64,000 bases of DNA from Inonotus obliquus (Eukaryota; Basidiomycota; Agaricomycetes; Hymenochaetales; Hymenochaetaceae). Positions 49,871 through 62,764 of the stretch are shown piece by piece; within the stretch, counting starts at the first letter, position 1; each line of letters begins with the position of its first letter. A model generated the notes under the pieces. That model had not been told where the DNA came from and ran no database searches. It saw only the letters and a program-made list of their open reading frames with translations. The stretch spans positions 4,030,001 through 4,094,000 of the forward strand of contig JAJHTX010000002.1 in assembly GCA_032164295.1 (NCBI GenBank), in the 5' to 3' direction. A program made the translations under genes and the position numbers.

Positions 49871-52440
49871 GGGGAGGGATTGATACTGAAGAGGAAGGAG
49901 GTACTTCAAGTACTCTGCGTTCTTATCAGGCACGGCCAAATTAAGGTACCGCTCAACTCATACACCGTGCGAATCTTCTCCCCACTATCTCGGTCCTTTA
50001 TTTCCACTTTTGTCAGGATTACGCGATGATCTTGAGATCAGGTACAGTTGCCTTTTCGGTATCTTTCTCTTTACGTTATCGTCTCGTCTCCTTTGCTGGC
50101 TTTACCTTGCTTACTCATGCAAGTGCCAAGTGACGGACCGGACTAGATTTCATAGCCATAGCCACCTGCCAGCACAGCAGATTGCCGGAATAGGATATAA
50201 ATTGAAAGATCGGCGCGGCGAGGTCCCGACCCGAGGTATTTCTACTCACGTGTGAACTAGACCTCCCTCTCTTTGACGCGCTTTGTTTTCTTGCTGCGAC
50301 GGACTAGGCCTCACGTTAACACATCCGACTGCCTCCGTCTATCTATCTACCACTCCTCGCTTTTGATTACCCGATTGTCTCCGCGTCCGACCCAGCGCAT
50401 CACGTTACACCTCACTCGCCCGATCGTCGCCCGCCCACACTCGGGGCCACTAGTTCAACCCCGCATCGAGAAACTTTATTTATTCCCTATCTTCCATCAA
50501 CTTTATCCGCCCTCACCCGCCTTCCCCTTCGATTCTTTGCACGCTTGTTTAGGTCCGCGTTGGTTGATCGTTCCAGGTCCAGTCTCGTGTCTCTCCTGAA
50601 GAACTCGATGTTAGCTGAGTGATTCATTAACTCTGAGAAACGAGGTTTTTTTCTGATCTGCGCTCATCACTTTTGGTGATATTGCTTGAGCTGTGTAGTT
50701 GGCTGCTTATCTGCTGACGGTCGTCCGTGGTCCTCAGGCATGAAACTATGGTCGTTAGTCTCTGGTCACCGATCATCGGTCTTTGCACTCCTGCACTCCT
50801 GCACTCCTGCCGTGCCTGTGTCTGTGTTTGTATCCGCGTCTACATCTGCACCCGCGCCAGGTCGTGAATATTGACGCCAACTCCTTGCATCGTCTAGAAC
50901 TTGAGCCTGAACTCGAGCCTGAGCTTGAGTATCAAGTCCCGAAACCTCCGTAATCCATAACCTGTAAACCGTAAACCGTAAACCAAGCTTGATCGTTCTA
51001 CCGCGACTGATCTCATCAAACCTATAGGTCCTACCAATCTTAACTCAAGACTCAAGACTCAAGACTTGAGGCACGAGACGCGAGATAATAAATCCGTCAA
51101 GTCCAAAAATCAAAAAGTCAAAATTAAGGCATTAAGGCATTAAGGCACGGGCACGGCGGTTATGCCTTAAGCCTTATGTCCTTCAAGTCTGTCTTTGTCT
51201 TGGAAATTTCCGTATTCATCTCCGTATTCAGTCACTGCAATTAGCCGAAGATAAATGTGTGAATGTGTGCCTGAAAACATCGGCAAAACATAAAAAGAAA
51301 AGAAAAGGAAAGAAGAAAGTTTTCGGAAAGTCGGAAAGATTTTTTTGTTTTGGAAGGAAGGGAGAAAGGAAGGAAGATCCGGAAGATTTTCGTGTCATAT
51401 CTCGAATCTCATATCTCGTATCTCGTATATTCATCCATCCGTTATATCATCATAGCATCTTAACATAACAAACACGGCACGGAATAACAAACACACGGGT
51501 AACGTAACACAGCATTTGCCATTCTTGATAATCTTTGATTCATTCGGAAGTCAGTACTTACTCAGTACTCAGTGACGGGGAAACATGACTCTGCCACTCT
51601 GCCACTCTACCATGTGAAAGTTCTCATCGCATAGCGTAGGCGTAGGCGATAATGGAGAGTATTCATATTCGTGATTCGTGATTCAGAAAGGACGTTAAAT
51701 TTCTTTTCGGCCGGCAAAGTATGTATCATGTACATCGGTGTGGCTTTATACTAAAGAACGAACGTTCTCTGTAGTCTTCCGCGGCCCTTTCGAGATTGGA
51801 GAGACTAAAACGGAGACGGAGACGGCGGCGAAGAGACTCGCATACCACCCATTCACGCGTCCGTCCTAACCGCGACTGAGTCCCCCCTCCATTCCTGACG
51901 TTGATCCGCACTGGTACTGGCATCATGCATCACTCCAACTCAAAGCGGGTAATTTCGTTTCAGTTGATAAGATCGAAAAATCGGACGCCCGAGAAATGAT
52001 TGTGGCTGATGGATACTGAATTAATCAGGTTAACCGTACTGCTGTAGATAATTCTTTGCGCTTTGTCGTACCTACCTACCTACTTTGTCCTTCGTCGACT
52101 CATCCATCCGTTCTTCATCCTTTGTTCTTCCGCTCCTCAAGCGCCTTCGTGTCTTTTGTGTGAAGGGTCCGATGGGGACGGTTCGACTGAAGGAGACTCA
52201 TTATTGTCTCCTGATCCCTGATCTCCTTTGAGTAAAGCACCAACCTACTCTTGTGAAAGAAGCTGTCAAAAGATTGGTTTCAGGGAGCGGTGTACGAGAG
52301 AGCGTCAATGCCGTTGATACAGTACAGTCTGTTGTCCCTGGAATCATTTCAAGGCGTAACTGACAGCTTGGGTACAATCCAGCGGCGTTTGTTTTGGACC
52401 TGTTGGTTGAAATCCCGTTAGATTCTCGTATGCCTACGGA
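49871..52440. other. gene-free region upstream of the transcription factor
   Basis: Expected to hold the promoter and a possibly long leader of the transcription factor. Pyrimidine-rich on the plus strand from 50.2 to 50.6 kb. Many short tandem duplications lie at 50.78-51.67 kb (see findings). No open frame over 110 codons and no exon-like structure. Confidence 0.5.
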
Positions 52441-55400
52441 GATTGAATACTTGCAAAAGGTGAAGGGGGGGGGGGGGGGGGGGGGCATCGCACCGCATTC
52501 GCATTATCCTGCCAGCTGCCACCGTCTTGGCCTGTCTACCTACAACCGGAAACAACTGAAAATGTCAACAAAAAATCGTGTTTGTTCTATTTTTGTCGAA
52601 GCAACATGTCGGGCGTCTAGATCACTATTGACGCCGAGAAAGGGGGCTAGGTTAGTAAGGCAATCAAAATGACCCCCGGAACGACTACACGCTGGATAAC
52701 TTCGATCCTCTATCTCTTCCCGGGCTCTGGATCACCGTGTTCATCGTGGCTCGCGGAAGGAAGATAACTTCTGTGCACAGGGAATCAGGGCGGAAAAACT
52801 AATACAACCACTTTGAGGTATAGTGAACGTTACCAACTTGGATTTTTTTTTTCAGGTGGGTGAAAGTTGAAGTTCGGGACTGACTGAGCCTGGTCTGGAC
52901 TATCCAAGAGGCGCCCGCGTGATGCACCGAGAATTGATGGAGTCTTTACCCACATCAATTCAATCTTCCTTAGTCCGCGTACAGCCTCGCAACTATAGCA
53001 TGATATTTGCCATTCTTCGCTAGAGGATTGAAACTAGTGAGCCGGAATCCGACACGGGGGAATGCCGAGAAAATGTCCAGACCGTAAAGACAAGCCATCC
53101 ATCCTCGAAGATTCAAGTTTACCACCAACTCAATCGTTTCATCGAAAAGTATACTGATCGAGGCGTATCTTCTCTTCCCATCTTCATCGCACGACGGGGC
53201 CTGGGCCTGGATCAATATCGCCCCGAAACACAAAGCTATCTTCACGCACGCATCGACGTTCATTCGTCTGGATCGCCACGACGCCGTCTTGGGGCTAGCG
53301 TCGAGAGACGGATTAACGGCATCTCCGTAAACCGTAAAAGTGGCATTCGCAGACTGGCTTGTGCCGTGCCAAGTGAATAAGATGGGACGTGATGATGGGA
53401 GTGAGATTGAACGAGAGTCTAGACTCTAGACCCGCAACGGTCTTTGACTTTCGAGCGGAGATTCAATTTATTCAAGCCAGCTCTAAATTCGGTATGTGCA
53501 ATATCGAAACTCAGACACGTTTCTCTCTGTGGTCTGGTCTCTCACCTCTCTCAAATGAAGATTTGATGCATCTGCAAGCTGTTCTTAGCTGCAGTGTCTT
53601 AGATGTCCGACACGGAAGCGGGTAGATTAAAGGGACTGAGACACTTCGTTAACGCCCGCCCAGACTGTTTGAAGATGCAAATTGTCACAAATATGTACAA
53701 CCAAGGCAATACTGCTGTAATGTAAGGATACATGAGGGACAACGGCAATGAGATAATTTCGGGTAGGGTTAAAATTGTTGCGCGGTAGTATCTCAGTTTT
53801 TCTAAGCGGTGTGAACATAATTTGTCACAAAGTTATAATCCAAACGTTTATCTTCGTACATACAACCTTCTAACACGAGAGCGAACGGAGTTCATTCAGT
53901 CTACAGAAATCAAATGAAACCACACTTTCCTTGGCAGAAAGATTTCTTGAGCTCCAGCAGCAAAAGAGCTCGGTCAGCTGCGCATTTTTCACCGCTTTCG
54001 TGAAATGGAAGCGTCCCAAAGAACAAGCACCTTTCGTTACACAAATCTTGACTCAGGTGACCCAAAACCTTGTGTTTCTGGTAGATACTTGCACTCACTT
54101 GATTGCGTTGGTTTATCCCAAAGCAGTCTTTGGCCCATACAGTCAAGTCGCATTCTCTTTGTTGACCCTGAAACTTCAGGCTCCGCGTAGTAATTGCAAT
54201 AAAACCGGCATTTCATATTTGCTCAGATCGCAACGCTAATCGCGATGATAAATGACTTCTTATGTTGTTTCGCTCTATGATGAAGTGTGGTACTTACCTA
54301 GGTCACCGTTCAACGCGGGGACGGCGAACCGGTCCCGAAACGCGTGCGATAATTGGCCAAAGTCGGAGTTCCGGACTTTTCCGGGAGCAATCGGTCATCC
54401 CGGCCCCCGGATATGCTAATTCTGATGCGGAACCGGTGGAAAACAGTTGAACACGTGGCTTGTCGGATCGGTGATGGAAAGACGGAAGATCATTGGACCC
54501 TGTGGGTGCAAACTCATTTGCACCGCCCAAGAAAAACCGAGTCTCATCCGCCGGGCAAGCGATTTGTCGTCCGTGAGCATCGGGCTTTCTTCCAAATGCT
54601 AAGGAGGTGGGAGGCGTTGGACAGCAGGATCAGTCTGGACCTGTCCAACGTCCATCTTGCACCAGAACCAGCGGGCGGCGATCAAGAATCAGGCCTCACG
54701 ACGAACAACTAGCGCGGAGGAAACAAGTCAACATCTCGTCGTCGTTGCACGGTTTACCACCGCACCAGTCCGACCATCGCGCTTCGCTAAGCTCAAACCT
54801 TCTGGAACTTGCCAGGTGATGTCCGGCCCATCGCGCTTGGACGAGGTTGCAACTGTCTTGAAAAGCGACTTTGAGTCGTCGTCATGTCCTCTCGGCGGTA
54901 TTACTACGAGGAGGGAACCCTGTGAGAAAGAGTCTCACAGTAGAGACTAGAGGCAATTCAGATCGAGACGGCATAAGCGACCACTCCAAGATCTGCCCAG
55001 GAACGGGGAAGACAATCCCGGAGGAGTGACAAAGTTTCAGCAGCTCAATTTGTGTTTTGAGTCGTCGATTCTCTCTTCTCCTGAAAGTCAGGCCCAGGCC
55101 CCGACGATTGGCACAGCCATATACCGTTCGTGCCTGCCGCCGGAGTTAGCGAAACGTCACGTGCGCAGCGTCGGGCACTTTACACCTCCGTTTGGTGGGA
55201 GACATAATACCCGATGTGAGAAAGGGAAGCTCTCGACGGGTCCGGACACGACGAGTTGGAATGCGCTTGATTTCTAGCGTTCATTCTTCCCCCGATTGAT
55301 ACGTACAATCAACATATCAGATGAATCATCCGTTCTAGTGCCAGAAGTGCATGCCGAACAAGCAAAATCCTCCGATACGATGGTCGCTATTATGTAGTCC

Positions 55401-58026
55401 CGCATCCCATCGTGATCCAGCGAAGCGTCACAACCGTATGACCTATATTCCCAGGAGATTTGCTGATCAGAAGTTTCTCACTTTTATGCAGCGGACTTAC
55501 TCATGCTCAGTCGTAAAATGATAACGCCATCACGCCACGAGGTATCAGAACTTTTCAGTTCATTCGCGGCTGCACCCACAATCGGAACGAAACCCTCCAA
55601 GAGGAACTGAATGCCCCAGACTGCAAGAATAGTAGCGCTTTAGGATAACCTTGTATTCTTAGGACTCCCGATCAGGATGTTCAGTTCATGTCTTCCACGC
55701 TTCCTTGGTTGAAGCCCCTCTAATCCAGAGCAACCAGAGGGTTTGCGAAGAGGAATCCGGTATACAGAATTGAAGCGTGCAGCGGAGCTTAACATGTCTG
55801 TAGAATCGAAGCATTCACGTAAAGGTTGCGCCGCTCCAGTCCCACTAGATACACCCCCTTTTGGGTTGATCCATCGTCTTTTCATCCTCATTCTCCCGAC
55901 TGCTTGATCGGTACTGAGAAGATAGTCCCTCGGATCGGAAGCCGCTGACTTCTTTAGGAGTACGACGATCCCCGGCAAGAGTCCACGGCAGACTAGACCA
56001 CTGAACTTTGCAGAGTCAAAGACTCCGTCCACGAGTACCTTCGGAACATGGCACGCAATCTGTACATGGGATATAGTGAAGCCGATTGAGGCGCAGAATC
56101 TTGTTCACCTTCAAAGGAAAGTCCGATTTGCATCACATGGACACGGCATCGGTAGACTCTAGGTAAGCGCCCTCAAAACAACAAAACTGCAGCACATGCT
56201 CACCTGTGTAAGTCTCGTACATGCTTCAACTGAAAAGTGGTCACAGGAACACACATGAAGGGGCCGTCAACCTCGTCCAAGGTGCTTCGAACCGACTATG
56301 CTCTAGCGCAAAGGACAATAATAGCGATCAGCAGAGAATCATGTGCATCAGTGGGCGATTTGGCAGAAAGGTGGAATCGACTCAACCTTTTGAGAGCCAG
56401 ACCCCGGTCATCACGGATAGAGTAGAAGTGTGGTTCATCCAATGTACCCACGAGTGTCGGCATGATACACGAGCCCTCCTAAGATAAACACAGGTGGAGT
56501 TGTCGCAAGATCCGAGAATGAGTGGAATCCTCCTCGGTTCAGGACGGACGTCCTGACGAAGACGCTCGTTTACGACGATTACTGGGACAACAAGTCTCCA
56601 AATTACGGTTCGAGTCTATAGTGTAAGAATGGTCGACTTGGAAGCGGGCGGACCACCGGACGCACTGCGGCTGTGACTGTCCAAGTCGTTCAAAAATACA
56701 AAGCACTGGGGATGGTGTGATAACGTGCTGCAGTCTGGCACTTTAATCCATGCGTTGCGTTGATAATATTTCCTATGGTCATATCAGACTTGTAGGTTGA
56801 TTACGCCGATATGACGAATAGATCGGCTCACCTCCGTATGCGTCCACCAGTTCTTTTCCAGTGTCCGAGCACCAGGAACGGCAAGCCCAAAGGACTCAGT
56901 AGGGTTAGAGCATAGAATAACCTCCGCTCGGCACATAGACATGTCACCAAGAAATCGGTTAGGAGCCTTCGGAGGATACATATAATCAATTCACATCTTA
57001 TGGTAACTTGGGATTTAAACCTTGATGTAGAAAGGTCAGTCCACGGCTGCATAACCCTACAAGTTGAAGTTGACAAGTGAACATACCCTAACATTTACAT
57101 ACCTGTACGGCAGAGGCAGAATTGATTGAGCGACAGTTTTTTGCTTCACAGAGGGAAAATTGAGAATCACTTCCAAGATAGATTGCGGGGTACAAGGCAC
57201 TCCATATTAAGTACTTTCTCCGAACTTGGTTCGTGCTTGTGAATGAGAAGTCTTTAGTAATACTATGACTAGCCCACCTGTAAGAGAAACGCTAATCACC
57301 GTCGTGATCGAAAGCGGGGAGCTTGCACGATTTGACGAGCAAATTACTACGTTTGCGCTGTATTCTCTGTTCTCAGTACTCGAGGGTATCAGATCGCGTC
57401 TTCAGGAGGAAACGTCAAAGGTACCCGTGAAAGCAGATCGTCTATCCATTGGTGAGAACGATCGTAGAAGATAAATATGAGATGGTCTTCTAAAAACGTC
57501 AAGTAAGAGATCTAGTGTGCAGCAAGATAAGAATGTCTCTCGCTGCACTAGTCGTCTCTGGAGAGTGGCGTTTCCTTACTGAGGGGAAGGCTTCAGGGGC
57601 ACACGTTGTTCATTGAGCTTTGAGGCCACGCTCGAATTTCTCGTGATGCATACTTCTGATGAATAAAACGACGTAAGTAGATTGATTTGTTCAACTTGTA
57701 CGCCCTGAGTACCTTTGTAGAGTTTAGCTGCGTAGACTTCACGGCATCCAGTTCAAGCTCGCTAGTCACCAGATCGCTTCCAACCACGGACTGAAGTACA
57801 ACACCTCGGATCATTCCAAGCCTTCGAAGTAATAGTACCTGCACAGTTAACATTCAAGCCTTATGAGAAGGGGTTGGGCAAAGTCGACGAATTCGAAGGT
57901 AAATGAAGGTAATAGGTTGTAAAACGGGTGCCACAGCAGTAGATCAGAAAGTCACGTGCATTACAACCACTGAAAAATGATCGGTAATGAGAGTCGAGAC
58001 GAATACTGGGCATCTTGCAAGGAGCC
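52441..58026. other. gene-free region, part of an 8.2 kb gap
   Basis: No gene can be supported. A homopolymer of 21 G lies at 52,465-52,485. A stretch of about 1 kb from 54.3 to 55.3 kb is visibly richer in G, C and CpG than its flanks and carries overlapping open frames of 119 and 97 codons on the plus strand, without recognisable domains; it may be the remains of a mobile element. ATG 57265 opens a 69-codon frame (MTSPPVRETL and so on) with a balanced, protein-like composition, but it stands alone. Confidence 0.45.
52465..52485 (+). repeat. poly-G run of 21
   Basis: Twenty-one consecutive G on the plus strand, outside any gene I can support. Runs of this length are unstable in replication and sequencing, so the exact count may not be reliable. 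Confidence 0.9.
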
Positions 58027-59224
58027 ATGCTGCGAGTCGTGTAAGTAATCCCCAGTTCTTCATCCATGCACTTAAGCTGATGTTCCGGCAAATGTAGGAA
58101 ACCTCGGAATGCGAGGTCGAAAAGAGCACTTGAGGCTCGAGAGCCCAAAGAAGTCGAGGATCCTCGAACAGCAATTTTTGTGAAGGGAACTTCAACCGGT
58201 GAAGTCTTGAATCAAGTGATGAAAGAACTTGTAAGTTTTCCACTTTCCCAGCTCTCACAACTTGGTACCTAATTAAACTCGTTGGCATCTTAGATGGCTC
58301 TAAAAAGACCGCATGCCATCTCATTCTCGAAGAAGAACACCATTCGACCATTTGAGGACACCTCTTCTCTAGAATTCTGGGCTGACAAGAATGATGCATC
58401 GCTTTTCGTCGTTGCGCAGAGCACGAAGAAGAGGCCTGATGGATTGACGTTTGTGCGCATGTTTAATCATAAAGTATTCGACATGATCGAGGTTGGCGTG
58501 GACAAGTTTGAGAGCATGGATAACTTCAAGGTACAGTTTCTCACCCCCTTTTTCATTCTATCTCTTGCTTCTAATGCATGGTGGGTTATGCGAATAGACG
58601 AGGAAATCTACACCGGGACACAGACCATTCATACACTTTGCATCAGACCTCTTCGATACACACCCTCGCTTCGTGCAGCTCAAATCCTTCCTCCTAGATT
58701 TCTTCGGTAGCGAAGTTATCGATGGAATACACCTCTCGGGGATCGAACACGTCGTCAGCGTACAACTCGCTCCAACCCCTGAAGGGCTCAACAGTGCCAT
58801 TTCCACTTCATATCTGGACAGTTCATCGACATCGGACGATACGAAAAACCTCCCAAAAGTCCACGTAAGGACATATACCATCAACGCAACAGCTTCGGGT
58901 ACAAAAGTACCTCGAGTTGAGCTCGTTCCTATGGGGCCCTCGTTTGATTTTACACTGCGCCGATACAAGCCTGCAGATCCAGAGATGCTCAAAGCTGCCT
59001 TGAGACGCCCGAAACTGAAGAAACAGGACATCGAGAAGGGTCTCGGGAAGCGGAAGAAGAATATCGAGGTGGACGAGATGGGCGATGTTCGCGGGCGCTT
59101 GCACATTGGCAAGCAGGATTTGAGCAAGTTACAGACGAGGAAGATGAAAGGGTTAAGAGACGTTCCTGGCTCGGACTCGGACTCGGACGACGAGCCCAGT
59201 CCAAATCGCAGAAGGGCAGCCTAA
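58027..59224 (+). CDS. RPF2: ribosome biogenesis protein RPF2 (Brix domain)
   Basis: Four exons: 58027-58040, 58098-58230, 58294-58530, 58598-59224; 336 residues. Rpf2 works with Rrs1 to load the 5S RNP into the 60S pre-ribosome in the nucleolus. Seen: the start MLRVVKPRNARSKRALEARE, EDPRTAIFVKGT, MALKRPHAISFSKKNTIRPF, LEFWADKNDASLFVVAQSTK, the Brix core GHRPFIHFASDLFDTHPRF with FGSEVIDGIHLSGIEHVVS, and a Lys/Arg-rich C-terminus ending in an acidic Ser-Asp run and RRRAA. These phrases are specific to Rpf2. Exon 1 is only 14 bases (ATG plus three codons and two bases); it was chosen because the splice gives the conserved MLR-x-x-KP start. Converges with UBP14; the stops are about 200 bases apart. 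Confidence 0.96.
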
Positions 59225-59423
59225 TCGATGTTGTTCATATTCTCTTTCTCTTTCTAGTTGTACATTGAACTATTGATGTACCACTACTTGTCCTAATGCT
59301 CTGCTATGCGATTTGCGTACTCTGCTGATGCCAACTATGCCGTTCTTTCATGTCATGTCTCTATCATTACCCAACCCAAGATCGTCCTCAGTACCATATC
59401 GTGAAGTGGTCTCTCTCCGCGTT

Positions 59424-62371
59424 TCATACTCGCTCAAACAAATATAGATAAGCTAACCTTTTCAACTCTTTTACACTCTCGTCATCCGCGCGAACAACCT
59501 TCTCATCATTGAAAAGTACCCAACCCTGATTCACGGTCTTGATATGCGCAACGTAATGACCAGAGTGTACTGAGGGTCCTTTATGCGAGATAAAGGCCTT
59601 TAGACGGTACTTCGCTGGCAATGTCGCAGAACCTCCTGGATGCTTTGGAGCAGCGGGTGAAGGTGCAGGTGCCGCCGATTCCTCGCCGGTATCATCCGGG
59701 TGACTGAAAAGCCAGTCAACAGCACGCTCCGTGTCACCGCCCTAAGGAGATACGATAAATCTTGGTTTCACTGTGATTCCCGAAGGGGGGACGATGACTT
59801 ACAGTTTCTCGGAGCGCCTTTCTTGCTTGCGCGAGTGTGAATCCCATGTCAGCGAGCATACTGACCTGTTCAGGAGATGGTTCAGGTCCACTCCCTGCGC
59901 TGCTACCAGTAGGCAAGGGGTCATCGATGCCTGCAAGGGCCGCGATTAGAACGCTTTGGGCGCCAAAAGTAACGAGAGATTGACGGACCAGGATCTTCCA
60001 TGTGTGAAATCAGCCATTCCATAGCTGCCTCTGTGTCAGCGTTACCCGTTGCAAGAAGAGCTTTCTTGCATCGGATTTGCGGGAAGCCCATTGCTTCAAG
60101 CTGACCCAACGCAAATTCATTGAAAGCCGGTTCTGCAGGGGCTGAAAAATCTGCGATGAGTATCAATCAGACTACTGGCAAATATAAGCACCCATACCAG
60201 CCGCTTCATCGCGAAGTTCAACCTCGCCTGGTTGCAGGCCATTACCAAGGTAAGCATCCAATGTTACTTCATCGTCCTCCGGCAGAATGAGAGGTATGTC
60301 TGGTATTTGTCAGAGATGCGCCCACGCATTCATGGCGGAAGAAAGCTCTCACCAAGCTTAGCGGGAACCCAGTTCACAAGCTGGAACTTCTTAGCATGAA
60401 GGACAAGTACTTTAGGAAACGTTGAAAACCGAGTCCTCCTGCCAATAAATATCAGTATTTCTAGTATCACGATTACCACAGCTTGCTTACTTTGTAGCAA
60501 GAACATTCTTATTACAGTTTGGACATTTGTACTCCAGTGCCTCATCTGCGGCTACCAGGTCCAAGGACTCCTTCAAAGTCACATCCTCGTATATAGTTTT
60601 GCCTTCTTCGCCAACACCCTTTTGACGTGCAGGAACCGGCACACTTAGGAGGTCCTGGCTGTCGACCCGATACCTGACACGCGAACAATCCCCGCACTGT
60701 AATCGCTGCTCCGTACCGAACGAGAATATCTCTGTTGGCTCGTTCTCCTGCCTGAGACCATGTTTCTTCGCATTCTGGCGTAGAACAGAGAGCAGATGCG
60801 AGAAAAATTCCTCAGAATCCTGTTGACGCATTGTAGCAAACTCTATATGACCCTTGCCAATAAGCGCCTTGAACGAAGTTGGTCGAACTCCCTCCTGAAA
60901 GATTGGCGTTGGAGAGTCATGTAGCATCGGGTCATCCGACGGTCTCGTACGCGGCTTCGAGTAACGACCAGAAAGCAGCCCATCTGCTAGTTTATGCATT
61001 TGACATTCGAGACATGACGCAGGCAGAGGTTCTGAACATGTCTGCCAATGTTGCGGCGCCGAAGGCAGATATCGAGCCTGGAAATCCGGAAGAGAGAAAA
61101 GTGCCTGAACTACGGATGCCATGTAACAGCTGCATGCAGAGATTTCAGATGAAGCTGTTCTATGTCGGAGTGTGTTCATACCTGTTACCAAGATTTGCGA
61201 GCCCAGTCAGGCCCTGTCCAAAGACCGGTTCGAGGGCCTTTCCGGATTCATCCGTCAAGCTGAAGTCGAATTTGAGATTGTACTCGATTTGCTATTGATA
61301 CTTGGATGGGCGTTCATACTGTGCATAGATAATGATCACTAACCAGCTCGGTCATTGTCTTTTCCGTCTTGGTTTGCTTGCTGACATTGATACCGAAGAT
61401 GGACAGGTGGGTAGCGAGGTCCAAATCAAGCTTTGCATCTTTGCACTCATAGCAGTAGATATCTGCGTGACACTCATGAATCAGATATATCACTTACTGA
61501 TCGAGCTGTGGGCTAACCTGCATTGCCTTCCGGGGTGATGGTACCCAATTTGACGCTAATGGGATGACGAGTCTCTTCATAGTGAGCTAATCCATGCCCG
61601 TTTCCACCCAACCCGCCATAATGCTGCCTTCCACAACCAAGAGAACCGCACGTCAAGCAGAGCCAGAGGTTTTCTTTAAGGTTGCATTTATTGCACTGTG
61701 CAAGGCCGGACTCCGGAATGGGACCTGCCAAATCCGACTGCTCGAGTAGTAAAGTGTGTTCGCATGCCTCGATCTCCTCTTCCCATGCCTTCACTTCTGA
61801 TTGGCGAGCGGAAGAAAGAGAGGTTATGATGTCGCGGGCAAGCTTCTCCACTTTCATATCATCAGAAAGATCGGGAAGTTCACGCCCCGACTGGCTTTCA
61901 CAGCTCCAGCATTTCAACGTCGTGATGCGATCAAACTTATCCTCTTCTTGTTCTTCGAGTATCGCTAGCTTCGTCATTTTCGACGGAGGTTCTTCATTTC
62001 CATCCTGTGATGCATCAATCAACAAAAGCTTGATTTAGAAGGGTGCTTGCGGTGTAGACGTACCCGCCTGATGCTACTCGGCTTGGGCCTTCGCTTGATG
62101 TTTAATGCGAAAGTATGGCCCGTTTTCTCGACATGTGTCCGTGCATGGTGACGTTCCGGACTGAGGCAGCCACCGTTGAAGCAGGAAAGACAAACATCGA
62201 TGCCCGCTTCGCCGTCCTAAGCACTGCTTGAGTGTGGCGCAGATGACCAGGACTGGAATTCCGCACCTGATTGTCAAAGCACTGCGTACACTCTTCTCGA
62301 TGAACAGACTGGGATAATTTCGGACCCGAGAGCTGAGCTAGAAGAGATATGTGCGTACATCCTGCAGTCAT
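59424..62371 (-). CDS. UBP14: ubiquitin carboxyl-terminal hydrolase UBP14 (USP5 type)
   Basis: Eleven exons: 62371-62267, 62216-62064, 62004-61518, 61462-61344, 61291-61182, 61129-60491, 60438-60353, 60299-60198, 60150-59989, 59930-59803, 59741-59424; 802 residues, the family's usual length. This enzyme takes apart unanchored polyubiquitin chains. Seen: a cryptic N-terminal finger region (DVCLSCFNGGCLSPERHH), the ZnF-UBP domain with C190, C193, C202, C205 and H214, the catalytic Cys box GNSCYMASVVQALF with C326, two UBA domains (LEAMGFPQIRCKKAL at about 610-650; LADMGFTLAQARKAL at about 680-712) and the His box HSGHYVAHIKT with H759. The catalytic domain is split by the UBAs as in USP5. The C-terminus LYLFERV is also typical. 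All ten introns are 47-61 bases. An overlapping upstream ORF ends at this start codon. Confidence 0.96.
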
Positions 62372-62457
62372 TTCGCACCTAGGCGTTCTACAGATGAGAC
62401 GATGATGGATGTAAGAAACGATGTGCCTTTGAATTTTGATTGTGACCACGCGTCCAT
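62368..62457 (-). promoter_or_regulatory. upstream ORF overlapping the UBP14 start codon
   Basis: On the minus strand an ATG at 62457 opens a 29-codon frame whose TGA (62370-62368) overlaps the UBP14 ATG as ATGA. A three-codon ORF (62468-62457) lies just before it, its TGA also overlapping the next ATG. If the leader begins upstream of these, they could limit UBP14 translation through reinitiation. Whether they are transcribed cannot be seen. Confidence 0.4.
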
Positions 62458-62764
62458 CACGTGGCCATCGTGTCGCGACGCGCTCAGCTTCAATTGTTTG
62501 TTTATTTTATTATTTGCTCGTTACTTGACCTGGAAGGACTCCATGGGTCATAAACCACGATCAGAGTGAGGAACAGTGGCACGCGTTGGTGAAAGGCTGA
62601 ACAGACTCCTCTCAGAAAAGAACCCACACAAGACAAGAACTCCCGATGAATCAACCAATTCGTTTTCGAGTTCAATGAAACGTTAGTACAAGAGATACGC
62701 AGTACTCGCATCGCAGACCGGATAGTCATCAATACCGATACGAGATTGACCAGAGCTGGGTTGA
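62458..62764. other. intergenic region between UBP14 and the last gene
   Basis: About 300 bases on the 5' side of UBP14 and the 3' side of the next minus-strand gene. It should hold the UBP14 promoter. A palindromic CACGTG (62,458-62,463), the classic E-box for bHLH factors, overlaps the upstream ORFs. No gene is seen. Confidence 0.4.

Noticed and set aside
54353..54712. 119-codon frame in the GC-rich island
   Set aside because: No domain or start context; kept only as part of a possible mobile-element relic, not as a gene.
56604..56614. tRNA B-box-like word GGTTCGAGTCT
   Set aside because: No matching A box, acceptor stem or cloverleaf can be drawn around it.
57944..58399. 151-codon antisense frame over the start of RPF2
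   Set aside because: It overlies conserved RPF2 exons and includes intron sequence; no features of its own.
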